Shown: positions 42,201 through 51,937 of the stretch, in pieces | How positions within the stretch are numbered: position 1 is the stretch's first letter | How the letters are laid out: the number at the start of each line of letters is the position of its first letter | From: Mucilaginibacter roseus | Lineage (GTDB): Bacteria; Bacteroidota; Bacteroidia; Sphingobacteriales; Sphingobacteriaceae | DNA length: 64,000 nucleotides | Reading direction: 5' to 3' | Assembly: GCF_021215455.1 (NCBI RefSeq) | Contig: NZ_JAJPWV010000004.1 | Span: 310,001-374,000, forward strand | The notes under the pieces: generated by a model | Told to the model about the DNA's origin: nothing | Database searches by the model: none | Seen by the model: only the letters and a program-made list of their open reading frames with translations | Position numbers and translations under genes: made by a program

Positions 42201-45167
42201 TTAAAAATCAAGGTTAACACCTAAAACGAATGTGCGCGGGCGCGGATAAAAGTTGTTATCGATGCCATTGGCAATCTCCGGGTCGAGGCCGGTATAATTG
42301 GTTATCACAAAAACATTCTGGCAATTGACGTTAACGCGCAAGCCAACTTTATCGCCAAAAATTTTACCGGCATTATAGCCTAAACCAAGGTTATCCATCC
42401 TCAGAAAGGAAGCATTCTCCAGGTAATAATCGCTCAGGTACTGGTTATTATCAAAGCCTGACTTGAAAATCTCGGTACTGGCGTTGCCCAAATAACCCGC
42501 AGGGTTAAGTATACCGCGTGTTACACCAACATTGGCTTTGGTGTTGTTATACACGTAGTTGCCTAAGTTTGAACGCAACACTGTTGAAAGCGACCATTTT
42601 TTATAATTAAGCTGCGTGCTAAAGCCGAGTATAAAGTTCGGCATGGCGGCTTTTACACGGTACAGGTCCTTCTCGTTGATTATGTTATCTCCGTTGAGAT
42701 CTTCATAAATACCTTCTTTTGGTTTGCCATTAGCATCATACACCTGGCGGTACAGGTAAAATGTTTGGGGCCTGTAACCAACCGAGTTGATTTGCACGGT
42801 ATTACCCGTTCCGCCTGAAATACCGCCCACCTGGTCGCCCGGGTAGGTTGGATTATTAACCGCGGTAAGGTTAGTAATACGGGTATTATTATAGGTAAAG
42901 TTGAAACCCATATCCCAACTAAACACCTTGTTTTTTACCGGTGATGCATTGATGCTGAACTCAACGCCCTTGTTTTCGATATTACCCACGTTGGTGGTAA
43001 TAAAATTGCTGAAGTTTGAGCCAAGCGGAGACGGGATGCGGTTTAAAAGATCTTTGGTCTTTTTAAAATATACATCAAGCGCACCACTGATACGCCCGTT
43101 CAGGAAACCGAAATCAACACCGGCGTTATAGGTTGCGGTTTGCTCCCATTTTAACGATCTGTCATAAGCAGCCGGGGCATACATGTTGTAAAAGGTATCA
43201 CCTAACTGATATTTAGCCGATGCAACGCTAAGCGCGTAAGTTGGCAGGTATGAGTAATACGGAATACCATCCTGCTGGCCGGTGATACCGTAGCTCAGGC
43301 GTAACTTCAGGTCGCTTAAGGTGTTCGACTCTTTCAGGAACGACTCCTGATTAATGCGCCAGGTTAAGGCGACCGAAGGGAAAACACCCCAGCGGTTTTC
43401 GGGAGCGAATTTAGATGAACCATCGGTACGTACCGATGCCGCTAAAATATACTTATCGGCAAGGGTATAAATTAAACGGCCGTAGTATGATATCAACGTA
43501 TTTTGCGGCTTATCAAAAGGAAATAACGGTTGTGAGCCGGCTACTACCTGCCCGTTTGCGTTATAGCTTGGATAATAATATATCTTGGTTAAAAAATCGT
43601 AGTAACCGTAACCCGCAGTAGCGTTAATATTACTGTTTATTGATTTCAGGTCCTTGGTATAATTCAGGTAAAACTCCGCAACCTTATTGGTTACATCCTG
43701 CTGATAGCGGTTATCTACGCCACCCACTGCAAAACTTTGCGCCGCGTTGGCGGGCACATAAGTAGTTCCCTTGCCGTTTGATATGTCATACCCCAGGTTT
43801 AGGTTGGCGTGCAGTTCAGGCAAAAAATGCATACTGTAATCAAACTGCGCGTTACCATAGCTCCTTTTTACCTGGCTTTTACCCGTATTTTGTGCCAGCA
43901 AGGCTACCGGGTTGCGGGGCGCGTTAGGGTTCGGAATGGCATTGCCTACATTGTCAAAATTCGTCCATTCAAAGTAGTTGCCGAATGTATTTTTGGCGAA
44001 TACCGGTTGGGTCGGATCAAAAAACACTGCCGAACCAATTGCGCCCTGGTTGGCAAAGCGGGTATCGGTAAGTGCGCCTTTTACGTTAACATCAACCTTT
44101 AAATGGTTATCCAAAAACTTAGGGTTAAGGGTTAAGGCACCGGTTGTACGCTGCAAATTATCGGTAACCAGTATACCTACTTGTTTAAGGTAACCTGCAG
44201 ACACGCGGTACGGTATATTTTTGTATGAACCTGCTACGCTGATATTATTATCAGTACCCAACGAGGTTTGGTAAATTTCATCCTGCCAGTTGGTGTTGGC
44301 TTTACCCAACAACGCTTTCTGGTCGGCATTGCCTTTCTCGTTTACGTAAGCCCTGAACTGGTCGGCGGTAAGTACATCAACCTTTTTGCCTACTTTGTAA
44401 GCTGATAGCTGCGAGCTAAAGTTTACTTTAGGCGCACCCGACGCACCTTTTTTGGTGGTGATCAGTATAACACCGTTTGATGCACGCGAACCGTAAATGG
44501 CCGTTGCCGATGCATCTTTTAGAACTGTGAATGATTCTATATCATTCGGGTTAATTAAACTCAACGGATTTGAAGCACCTGATATGGCGTTATTGCTCAA
44601 CGGCACCCCATCAATAACAATCAGCGGATCATTGCTCGCGGTAAGTGAAGCGCCACCCCTTATACGGATTGTGCTACCCGCCCCCGGCGCACCGCCGTTT
44701 GGCGTAATGGTAACACCGGGCACCTTACCTGCAATTAACTGCTCGGGCGTGGTAATGCTACCTTTCTGAAAATCTTTTGATGAAACGGTGGAGATAGCGC
44801 CGGTTACGCTCTTTTTTTGCTGGCTGCCGTAACCTATAATCACAACCTCATTTAAAGCCGAGGCAGCGGCGGGTTTCAGGTTAAAGGTTACGCCTTCGCT
44901 ACCGGCGTTAAAGCTTTGCGAGAGTTGCTGGTATCCTAAAAATGTAACAGTAACGGTGGTCGCACCGGCTGGCAAACCTGTAAGTTTAAACTTGCCGTTT
45001 ACATCAGTAGCGGTTGAGCGTGCACCGGCCGTAACAGAAGCGCCCGGCAGTGGCTGGCCTTTTTCATCAAGCACCTGCCCGCTAATGCTGCCGGTTTGCG
45101 CGAACGCAAAATTTACGGCCATAGCAAACAAGAGCAACAAAGTTGTTCGTAAATAAAAATTTCTCAT
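42201..45167 (-). CDS. SusC/RagA TonB-dependent outer-membrane transporter
   Basis: 988 residues. Signal peptide to about residue 24 (NFAFAQ), a carboxypeptidase-like regulatory domain (about 26-100, SGQVLDEKGQPLPGASV), and a possible TonB-contact/linker region (EVVIIGYGSQQKKSVTGAIS). The plug has RIRGGASLTASNDPLIVIDG and VLKDASATAIYGSRASNGVI, the SusC family signatures. A long beta-barrel ends FVLGVNLDF. It imports oligosaccharides bound by SusD, driven by TonB-ExbBD. First gene of the operon; divergent from the regulator at 45403. Confidence 0.97.
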   Translation of the reverse strand: MRNFYLRTTLLLLFAMAVNFAFAQTGSISGQVLDEKGQPLPGASVTAGARSTATDVNGKFKLTGLPAGATTVTVTFLGYQQLSQSFNAGSEGVTFNLKPAAASALNEVVIIGYGSQQKKSVTGAISTVSSKDFQKGSITTPEQLIAGKVPGVTITPNGGAPGAGSTIRIRGGASLTASNDPLIVIDGVPLSNNAISGASNPLSLINPNDIESFTVLKDASATAIYGSRASNGVILITTKKGASGAPKVNFSSQLSAYKVGKKVDVLTADQFRAYVNEKGNADQKALLGKANTNWQDEIYQTSLGTDNNISVAGSYKNIPYRVSAGYLKQVGILVTDNLQRTTGALTLNPKFLDNHLKVDVNVKGALTDTRFANQGAIGSAVFFDPTQPVFAKNTFGNYFEWTNFDNVGNAIPNPNAPRNPVALLAQNTGKSQVKRSYGNAQFDYSMHFLPELHANLNLGYDISNGKGTTYVPANAAQSFAVGGVDNRYQQDVTNKVAEFYLNYTKDLKSINSNINATAGYGYYDFLTKIYYYPSYNANGQVVAGSQPLFPFDKPQNTLISYYGRLIYTLADKYILAASVRTDGSSKFAPENRWGVFPSVALTWRINQESFLKESNTLSDLKLRLSYGITGQQDGIPYYSYLPTYALSVASAKYQLGDTFYNMYAPAAYDRSLKWEQTATYNAGVDFGFLNGRISGALDVYFKKTKDLLNRIPSPLGSNFSNFITTNVGNIENKGVEFSINASPVKNKVFSWDMGFNFTYNNTRITNLTAVNNPTYPGDQVGGISGGTGNTVQINSVGYRPQTFYLYRQVYDANGKPKEGIYEDLNGDNIINEKDLYRVKAAMPNFILGFSTQLNYKKWSLSTVLRSNLGNYVYNNTKANVGVTRGILNPAGYLGNASTEIFKSGFDNNQYLSDYYLENASFLRMDNLGLGYNAGKIFGDKVGLRVNVNCQNVFVITNYTGLDPEIANGIDNNFYPRPRTFVLGVNLDF

Positions 45168-45402
45168 TTAAAAGTGGTTTATTGGTAACGCGACGTTTAT
45201 AATCGGACTACAATAATAGGCTGATAATTATGCCTGACGTTTGTTCAAATCATCATAAAAGTTGTTCGTTTTAACTTAATTTGAGCTCAAAACGCGCTTT
45301 TTATATAACATTGCCCTAACAGGCGCATAATATTGAAAGCAATTACCGTCAGCCGGACATATTTAAATAATGTTACCTAAATTAGGCCGTTATAAAATCT
45401 AA
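45168..45402. promoter_or_regulatory. divergent control region of the galactan locus
   Basis: 235-bp AT-rich spacer between susC (minus) and the hybrid regulator (plus). Neither strand has a clean TAnnTTTG box near the two starts. The AraC-type output domain of the regulator should bind here, in particular upstream of susC. Direct repeats were not found by eye. No gene seen. Confidence 0.5.
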
Positions 45403-48400
45403 ATGCCCTCAATCCTTTGTAGAAAAATAATTACGGGTACCCTGTACGCTGTGTGTACCTGGCTGTGTTTAACGCTTACCGCGGTTACCGTTAAAGCGCA
45501 GGACATGGTATTTGATCACATCGGCAATAACGAAGGGTTATCAAACAGCACCATACAAGCCATCATTCAGGATAAGCGGGGCTTTATGTGGATAGGCACG
45601 CGCGATGGCCTTAACCTGTATGACGGGCGGCAGATCACGGTTTTCAGAAACGTGCCGGGCGTTCTTAATTCCCTTAGCGACAATTTTATTACCTGTTTAT
45701 ATACCGACCGCGAAAATAACCTTTGGGTTGGTACCAGCAACGGCCTTAATCAATACAATAACCACTTACGCACATTCACGGCTTATGTAGGTAAAGATCA
45801 GCCGGGCGTTGCCTTACACGGCAACCGCGTAAATGCCATATTTGAAGACACGCAAAAGCGCCTTTGGATTGGTACTAACGGCGGGCTTAACCTGATGGAT
45901 CGATCAAGCGGGACATTTAAACTGATGCATTCCGGCGGTGCTGTAAATTGTATTTTTCAGGATAGAGATAAAAATATTTGGCTCGGCACCGAACGCGGAC
46001 TTGTAAACTATACTGCTAAAGGCGAACCCATTTTTAATACCGCTGTTAGCAGCATACAACAGGACAGTAACGGCAATTTATGGTTAGCTACGGAAAGTAA
46101 CGGATTGATCAGTTATAACATAGCCAAAAATACTCCTACATTTTACCGCCATAGCGATGCCGACCCAAATAGCCTGGGCAGCGACCTGATATTAGCTTTG
46201 CTCGCCGATAAAAGGGGACAAATTTGGGTGGGTACCATAAACGGCGGCCTAAATATATTTAACCCGGCAACTAACGGCTTCAAAAAACACACATACCGAG
46301 TGGGGTTTGAGGATGGGCTATCGCAGCGTACCATAAGTGCCTTGTTTGAGGACAGGCAGGGCAACTATTGGATAGGCACCCACCGCGGCGGCGTAAATGT
46401 ATACTCACCAAAGGCCCGTAAGTTTAAGGTTTACCGGCAGCAACCATCGGGAAAAGGGCTTAGTTATAACGATGTAAAGTGTTTTGAGCAGGATCATTTA
46501 GGCCGCATATGGATTGGCACCGATGGCGGCGGATTAAACCTGTTTGATAAAGCCGGCAATACCTTTAAAGTATACAATAATAAAGTTAACGACAGGAACA
46601 GCCTTGGATCTGACGCGGTGCTCGACCTGACTGAAGACAGGCAAAAACGAATGTGGATAGCCACCTGGGGCGGTGGGTTAAACTTATTCAATCCGCAAAC
46701 GCAAAGCTTTACAAAGTACATCAATAAAGCGGACGATGCTACGTCGCTATCATCAAACTTTGTACAAAAGGTTTACCAGGATAACGAAGGCAAATTATGG
46801 GTAGGCACCTACTTTGGTGGCTTAAATATTTTTCAACCCGAAAGCGGCAAGTTTCGCCGTATAATCAGAGGTTCCGGAAACTCCGTTTTAAGTGGCAACA
46901 ATATTTTATCTATAAATGAAGATGCCTACAACGACCTGTGGATAGGCACTGATGATGGCGGCCTGAACCGTTACAACAAGCAAACCGGCGCATTTAAGCA
47001 CTATTTTACACAAGCGCCGCGTATGCCTGATATCCGGGTAATATTTTCGGATAGTAAAAAACGATTGTGGATCGGGCAGTCGGGTTTGTATGTGTTTGAC
47101 AGAAAAGCCGACACTTTTCGTGTTGTTACCAACAATGCCGGACTCGATCATGTATTTATTAAGGGTATAACCGAAGATAATAGCGGGCAGTTGTGGATCT
47201 CTACCTCGAACGGGTTGCTGCGTTTTAATCCTGAAACCAACAAAGTAACCACTTATAACACCTCGGATGGTTTGCAGGCCATGGAGTTTGAGGCAAACGC
47301 GTTTATGAAAGCCCGCGACGGTGAAATGTATTTTGGCGGCATAAACGGCTTTAACACTTTCTATCCGGAAAAGATAAATGCCAACACTTATATGCCGCCG
47401 GTGTACATAACCGGTTTCCAGATATTTAACAGGGAGGTTTTTATAGGCCCGGGCTCGCCGCTTAAGCAAGATATCAGCATAACCAAAACTATAAGGCTCG
47501 ATTATCAGCAATCGAGCATATCATTCGCCTTCGCTGCGCTAAATTATATAGCGCCGCAAAACAACCTGTATGCCTACAAACTTTCGGGCATTGATAAAAA
47601 TTACGTGTACACCAAGGCCAACAAGGCGGTTTATACCAACCTTGACCCGGGTACATACACATTCCATGTAAAGGCTGCTAACAACGATGGGCTATGGAAT
47701 AACAAAGGCGTAAGCCTCACCATAATTATAACGCCGCCCTGGTGGCAAACCTGGTGGTTTAAGGTGATTGTAGCGCTGTTTGCCGGGGCAGCGGTGTACA
47801 TTTTTTTACGCTACAGGCATCAGCAACAACTCAAAAAGCTTGAGGAGCAAAAACGGGAAGAGATACATCAAACCCAGCTGCAGTTTTTTACCAATATATC
47901 GCACGAGTTCAGAACGCCGCTGAGCCTCATCCTCGGACCGGTTGAAAACCTCATCAACAGCGATCAGCAAAAACCGGGTACCGAACTCGCCCAGGCGCAT
48001 AGCACTATTTACCGCAATGCCAAAAGACTAATGCATTTGGTTAGCGAGCTGATGGATTTCCGTAAAGCGGAGTCGGGATCACTGCGCCTGAAGGTAGCCC
48101 AAGGTAACATTGCCTTATTTTTACAGGAAATTACCGGCGAGTTTAGCAACTGGGCGCTGCAAAAAGGGATAACTTTCAATATTGATATCAGCAACGCGCG
48201 AGACGCCGTTTTATTTGACAGGCAGGTACTCGAAAAAATACTACTGAACCTGATCAACAATGCCCTAAAATACACTAACAACGGCGGCGAAGTATGGGTT
48301 AAGCTATTGTTTGATCCGGAAAAATATGTGTCGCGCTTTACGCATGAGCTTAAAATTGATAATGCGTACAGCGGCAGGGAATACATGTACATTGTGGTGG

Positions 48401-49500
48401 CCGATACGGGTGTGGGTATCTCAGCCGAATCAATGCCTAACCTTTTTCAACGTTACTACCGTATTGCCTCTGCGCACCTTGGTTCGGGCATCGGGCTGGC
48501 ATTTGTTAAAACGCTTACACTGTTGCATAAAGGCTACATTAAGGTTTACAGCAAACGCAACGGTGGCACGGATATTTTGATAGCGCTGCCTATAACTGAA
48601 ACAGATTACAGTGCTGCGGAGCGCTGGAAAGCCAATACAGATACTGCTGCCGACCTTTTTAGTAACGATGATTTTTTTGAGTATACCGAGGAAAACGTTG
48701 TCGAACAGATAGATGACCACAGCGGCAAGCATCACTTAAAAAATATTTTGCTTGTTGATGATAATGTGGAGCTACGCAACTTTTTGCAGGATTCGCTGCA
48801 AAAGCATTTCCGAATCACAGTAGCCGGTAACGGCGTTGAAGGCCTGGCCAAGGTGGAAGCGCAAACGCCCGACCTTATAATCAGCGATGTGATGATGCCC
48901 GAAATGGACGGCATGGAGTTTTGCCGCCATGTAAAACAGGATTGGCAAACCATGCACATCCCCTTTATTATGCTCACCGCCCGCAACGCGCTGGAAGCGC
49001 AGTTAGAAGGCATTGGCTCGGGCGCGGATAGTTATTTACCCAAGCCGGTAAGCATTAACCTGCTGCTGCTAACCATCAACAATATTTTTAACCGGCAAAA
49101 CCGCCTAAAAAACCGTTATACCGAAGATTACGCTTTCGAGGCTAAAGATGCTGCCCGTACCGAAAAAAACCGCCAGTTTATCAATGACCTGATCCGTATA
49201 ATTGAAGAAAGTATTGCCGACCCGCTGCTGGATGTACAATACTTATGCGATGCGCTCAACATGAGCCGCACCAAGCTTTACGAGTTGATTAAGCAGCTTA
49301 CCGGGCAATCTATCATTGAATTTATCCGCACCGTGCGGCTTAATAAGGCTAAACATATACTTACGCACGAGGAAATATCAATTGCCGAAGTAATATTGCG
49401 GGTAGGTATACAAACGCAGGCTTATTTTACCAAGGCGTTCAAAAAAGAATTCGGTAAAACACCATCGCAGTACCTGCAGGAGCTTGAGAAAAAAGATTAA
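45403..49500 (+). CDS. hybrid two-component system regulator (sensor kinase + REC + AraC)
   Basis: 1365-residue single-chain sensor and activator for the adjacent operon. After a signal/anchor segment (about 10-28) comes a double beta-propeller of Reg_prop repeats (about 35-670, many copies of W-I-G-T-x-G-G-L-N). A Y_Y_Y domain follows (about 690-765), then a transmembrane helix (about 785-803). HisKA has the phospho-acceptor His834 (NISHEFRTPLSLILGP), with ATPase motifs NNALKYTNNGG, VADTGVGIS and GSGIGLAF. The receiver has Asp1162 (IISDVMMPEMDG) and GADSYLPKP. An AraC HTH domain (about 1260-1360) ends the protein. The periplasmic propeller senses an oligosaccharide; the HTH activates susC. 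Confidence 0.96.
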   Translation: MPSILCRKIITGTLYAVCTWLCLTLTAVTVKAQDMVFDHIGNNEGLSNSTIQAIIQDKRGFMWIGTRDGLNLYDGRQITVFRNVPGVLNSLSDNFITCLYTDRENNLWVGTSNGLNQYNNHLRTFTAYVGKDQPGVALHGNRVNAIFEDTQKRLWIGTNGGLNLMDRSSGTFKLMHSGGAVNCIFQDRDKNIWLGTERGLVNYTAKGEPIFNTAVSSIQQDSNGNLWLATESNGLISYNIAKNTPTFYRHSDADPNSLGSDLILALLADKRGQIWVGTINGGLNIFNPATNGFKKHTYRVGFEDGLSQRTISALFEDRQGNYWIGTHRGGVNVYSPKARKFKVYRQQPSGKGLSYNDVKCFEQDHLGRIWIGTDGGGLNLFDKAGNTFKVYNNKVNDRNSLGSDAVLDLTEDRQKRMWIATWGGGLNLFNPQTQSFTKYINKADDATSLSSNFVQKVYQDNEGKLWVGTYFGGLNIFQPESGKFRRIIRGSGNSVLSGNNILSINEDAYNDLWIGTDDGGLNRYNKQTGAFKHYFTQAPRMPDIRVIFSDSKKRLWIGQSGLYVFDRKADTFRVVTNNAGLDHVFIKGITEDNSGQLWISTSNGLLRFNPETNKVTTYNTSDGLQAMEFEANAFMKARDGEMYFGGINGFNTFYPEKINANTYMPPVYITGFQIFNREVFIGPGSPLKQDISITKTIRLDYQQSSISFAFAALNYIAPQNNLYAYKLSGIDKNYVYTKANKAVYTNLDPGTYTFHVKAANNDGLWNNKGVSLTIIITPPWWQTWWFKVIVALFAGAAVYIFLRYRHQQQLKKLEEQKREEIHQTQLQFFTNISHEFRTPLSLILGPVENLINSDQQKPGTELAQAHSTIYRNAKRLMHLVSELMDFRKAESGSLRLKVAQGNIALFLQEITGEFSNWALQKGITFNIDISNARDAVLFDRQVLEKILLNLINNALKYTNNGGEVWVKLLFDPEKYVSRFTHELKIDNAYSGREYMYIVVADTGVGISAESMPNLFQRYYRIASAHLGSGIGLAFVKTLTLLHKGYIKVYSKRNGGTDILIALPITETDYSAAERWKANTDTAADLFSNDDFFEYTEENVVEQIDDHSGKHHLKNILLVDDNVELRNFLQDSLQKHFRITVAGNGVEGLAKVEAQTPDLIISDVMMPEMDGMEFCRHVKQDWQTMHIPFIMLTARNALEAQLEGIGSGADSYLPKPVSINLLLLTINNIFNRQNRLKNRYTEDYAFEAKDAARTEKNRQFINDLIRIIEESIADPLLDVQYLCDALNMSRTKLYELIKQLTGQSIIEFIRTVRLNKAKHILTHEEISIAEVILRVGIQTQAYFTKAFKKEFGKTPSQYLQELEKKD

Positions 49501-49505
49501 GTTGG

Positions 49506-50609
49506 TTATTGGTTAGCGCTATCGCTCCGCAAACTAACGGATATTAGTTTATAGCCGGCATCCGTACGCAAAAAATCAAAGTGATCCTGTTGGATATCGC
49601 CGTCTTTATGGTAAGTGATAACAACTTGCTTTACCGGGTATTTTCTATACAACGCGGCTCCGCAGTCATCAAAGTATTTCTCAAATCCTATTGAGTTATA
49701 ATCAAAAATGTACGGGTTAAGGCTATCAGTAAACACGTGGTATTCGCAGGCCGGATTATTGAGATTGAGCAAAAGAGGCCTTATAACACTGAATTGCTGG
49801 TCGATGAATTCTTCTTTGCTCCTTTTTTTCCATTGCTCGCTATTACCCCAGTTATAAATCGAATCATCGCATAGCTTAAGCAAGTTTTCAGCGGTTAAAT
49901 TTTTCAATAGTGAATCCTTCAACCATGCTTTAAATTCCCTATCGAAACTTATAAAAGAATAATACTCACCGTTTACAGCCTTAAAACTTTCTCGCAAAGG
50001 GTTATCGCTCGGTTTTTTTAGAATCAACAGCGAATATAAATTCAGATCATCATCATATTTAAAATCATTTACTAAAAGTTTGTTCCTCGTATCTATCAAT
50101 ACCTCTTTACCGCCCACCCAAGGGTATTGGTTATGTTCATCTATTTTGCCTGCGTCAAAAGTTCCGCCTTTTAAGGCTACTATCAGCCCGTTGGCAACGG
50201 GCGTTAAATTATTATACTCGGCCGGGATGGCAACGTCACCCTTTCCGTTGAACATGCCCACCTTATATGTGGCGCTATCTCTGAAACGGATAAAACCTTC
50301 ACTTTCACAATCAGGAGTGTTATCAAAAATATATAGTTGCTCCACTCCCACTTTTTTGCCTGATTTTGTAAGATAATAAGATGACCATTTGCCATTTGTG
50401 TTTTCAGTTACCGCCTTGATGTTAACGAATTTACCTCCGAATGTAAGTCCTGAAAACTTAGGCCTGATCATCACTTTACCTGCTTTATCCTTAAAACCAA
50501 CCAAGGTAGAATCAGCATTCCAAAACGATATCCAAACGCTTTTATCCTGGCTGAATAACAGGCACGGCGTAAACATAATGATGATAAATAATATTACTTT
50601 GGTATTCAT
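49506..50609 (-). CDS. secreted WG-repeat-like protein
   Basis: 367 residues with a signal peptide (MNTKVILFIIIMFTPCLLFS, cleaved near SQ). The N-terminal half has repeats of the WG/KWG type: VGFKDKAGKVMIRPKFSGLT and KVGMFNGKGDVAIPAEYNNL. The C-terminal half (about 215-367) is a separate domain (WKKRSKEEFIDQQFSVIRPL, VVITYHKDGDIQQDHFDFLR). WG repeats occur in many secreted and surface proteins of unknown role. It converges with the hybrid regulator (5 bp between stops). Not obviously part of the galactan locus. Confidence 0.72.
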   Translation of the reverse strand: MNTKVILFIIIMFTPCLLFSQDKSVWISFWNADSTLVGFKDKAGKVMIRPKFSGLTFGGKFVNIKAVTENTNGKWSSYYLTKSGKKVGVEQLYIFDNTPDCESEGFIRFRDSATYKVGMFNGKGDVAIPAEYNNLTPVANGLIVALKGGTFDAGKIDEHNQYPWVGGKEVLIDTRNKLLVNDFKYDDDLNLYSLLILKKPSDNPLRESFKAVNGEYYSFISFDREFKAWLKDSLLKNLTAENLLKLCDDSIYNWGNSEQWKKRSKEEFIDQQFSVIRPLLLNLNNPACEYHVFTDSLNPYIFDYNSIGFEKYFDDCGAALYRKYPVKQVVITYHKDGDIQQDHFDFLRTDAGYKLISVSLRSDSANQ

Positions 50610-50701
50610 CTATGTAAGATTAAGATCTATAAAAAACGTGTAAATAATCATTATCATATTTTAAAATACTACTCTTAAAGGCATACCTAAAAGGCAGATA
50701 T

Positions 50702-50947
50702 TCAATATTTATGATAAATTTTATAAACACCGTTAGAATACTCATCCGCTGCAAACTTTGCTGAATTGCCGTTTGCGGAAATTTCAATTATATAGTGAGA
50801 AGATTTTCTTCCGCTCCCATCATCCTCAACAAATAATCTCTCTCCCGTTAATTTCCACTCGTGATCCCAGATATTTAGCCCGTTAATTTCATAGTACTAA
50901 CCTCTTATAATAGTTGTACTAACAGTAAAATCTCGTCTTGTATCCAT
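50702..50947 (-). pseudogene. small gene interrupted by in-frame TAG
   Basis: From ATG at 50947 the frame reads MDTRRDFTVSTTIIRG, then TAG at 50897-50899. It continues without stop for 64 codons: YYEINGLNIWDHEWKLTGER, LFVEDDGSGRKSSHYIIEIS, ANGNSAKFAADEYSNGVYKI, YHKY, ending TGA at 50702-50704. Composition (Trp, Tyr, charged, with short beta strands) looks coding. A second possible fragment, RDQDGNSMTITVYDG, ends at TGA 50998-51000 just upstream in another frame, so the whole spacer may be a decayed gene. Nothing recognised by family. The remaining spacer to 51127 holds the SDR control region. Confidence 0.6.
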
Positions 50948-51059
50948 TTTAGATTACTATGCTAATGTAATTATAGCTTTTAAATTTAAATCTAACATCA
51001 ACCATCGTAGACTGTAATAGTCATGCTATTGCCATCTTGATCTCTTATGACATTTTAAT

Positions 51060-51106
51060 GGAACAATCATTCCGAATTGAATATATATTTGCGGAACGAT
51101 TATTCC
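51060..51106 (+). promoter_or_regulatory. paired TetR-type operators around the SDR promoter
   Basis: Two near-identical palindromes, GGAACAATCATTCC (51060-51073) and GGAACGATTATTCC (51093-51106), start 33 bp apart. Each has GGAA/TTCC ends. They flank the -7 box TATATTTG (51084-51091) and the SDR start follows at 51127. Such sites are typical TetR operators, and a TetR-family gene lies 847 bp downstream of the SDR start, so autorepression or ligand-induced control of the SDR gene is likely. Confidence 0.7.
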
Positions 51107-51126
51107 AAAATAGAAATTAAATCACA

Positions 51127-51876
51127 ATGAAAAAGTTAGAAAACAAGGTAGCCGTAGTAACCGGAGCTTCAAAAGGTATAGGCGCAGGCATAGCTAAAGA
51201 TCTGGCAGCAGCAGGTGCCACAGTAGTGGTAAATTATGCATCATCAAAAGAAGGTGCCGATAAAGTAGTTGCTGAAATTGAAAGTTTAGGTGGCAAAGCC
51301 ATTGCTGTACAAGGTGATGTTGCTAATCCCGCAGACGTTGACCGCCTTTTTGCCGAAACCAAACAATCATTTGGCCAGGTTGACATATTGGTTAACAATG
51401 CAGGTGTATACAACTTCGGTTCAATTGAAGATTTTGATGCGAATGAGTATCATCGCCAGTTCAATATCAACGTATTGGGCTTATTGCAAGCCAGCCAGGC
51501 AGCGGTTAAAAGCTTTGGTGAGAATGGTGGCAGCATCATCAACATCGGCTCAACCATTACTAACCTGAATATGCCGGGCAGTGTAATTTACACCGCTACA
51601 AAAAGCGCTGTTGAGGCCATTACTAAAGTGCTTTCAAAAGAGCTTGGCCCTAAAAACATCCGCGTTAACTCCATTAACCCGGGTATGGTTGAAACCGAAG
51701 GCACCCATACTGCCGGTTTGATCGGTAGCGACATGCACCACGAAGTTACCAAAACCACACCGCTCGGCCGTATTGGTCAGCCGGATGACATTGCACCTGT
51801 AGCGGTATTCCTCGCATCAGATGATTCACGCTGGTTAACCGGTGAAATACTGGTGGTAAGCGGCGGTGTACGCTAA
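51127..51876 (+). CDS. SDR-family oxidoreductase (3-oxoacyl-ACP-reductase-like)
   Basis: 249-residue NAD(P)-dependent short-chain dehydrogenase. Cofactor motif TGASKGIG at 12-19, NNAG at 90-93, catalytic Ser142, Tyr155 and Lys159 (YTATK), and the C-terminal GEILVVSGGVR. It resembles FabG-like and glucose dehydrogenase-like reductases; as it is TetR-controlled and not in a fatty-acid operon, a detoxification role (reactive carbonyl, quinone or xenobiotic reduction) is a reasonable inference. Hairpin follows at 51939. Confidence 0.93.
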   Translation: MKKLENKVAVVTGASKGIGAGIAKDLAAAGATVVVNYASSKEGADKVVAEIESLGGKAIAVQGDVANPADVDRLFAETKQSFGQVDILVNNAGVYNFGSIEDFDANEYHRQFNINVLGLLQASQAAVKSFGENGGSIINIGSTITNLNMPGSVIYTATKSAVEAITKVLSKELGPKNIRVNSINPGMVETEGTHTAGLIGSDMHHEVTKTTPLGRIGQPDDIAPVAVFLASDDSRWLTGEILVVSGGVR

Positions 51877-51937
51877 TTATCGGCAGCCGTAAAACAGGTT
51901 AATGTAACGGCTGTTAAACATTTAATATAAAATAAAT

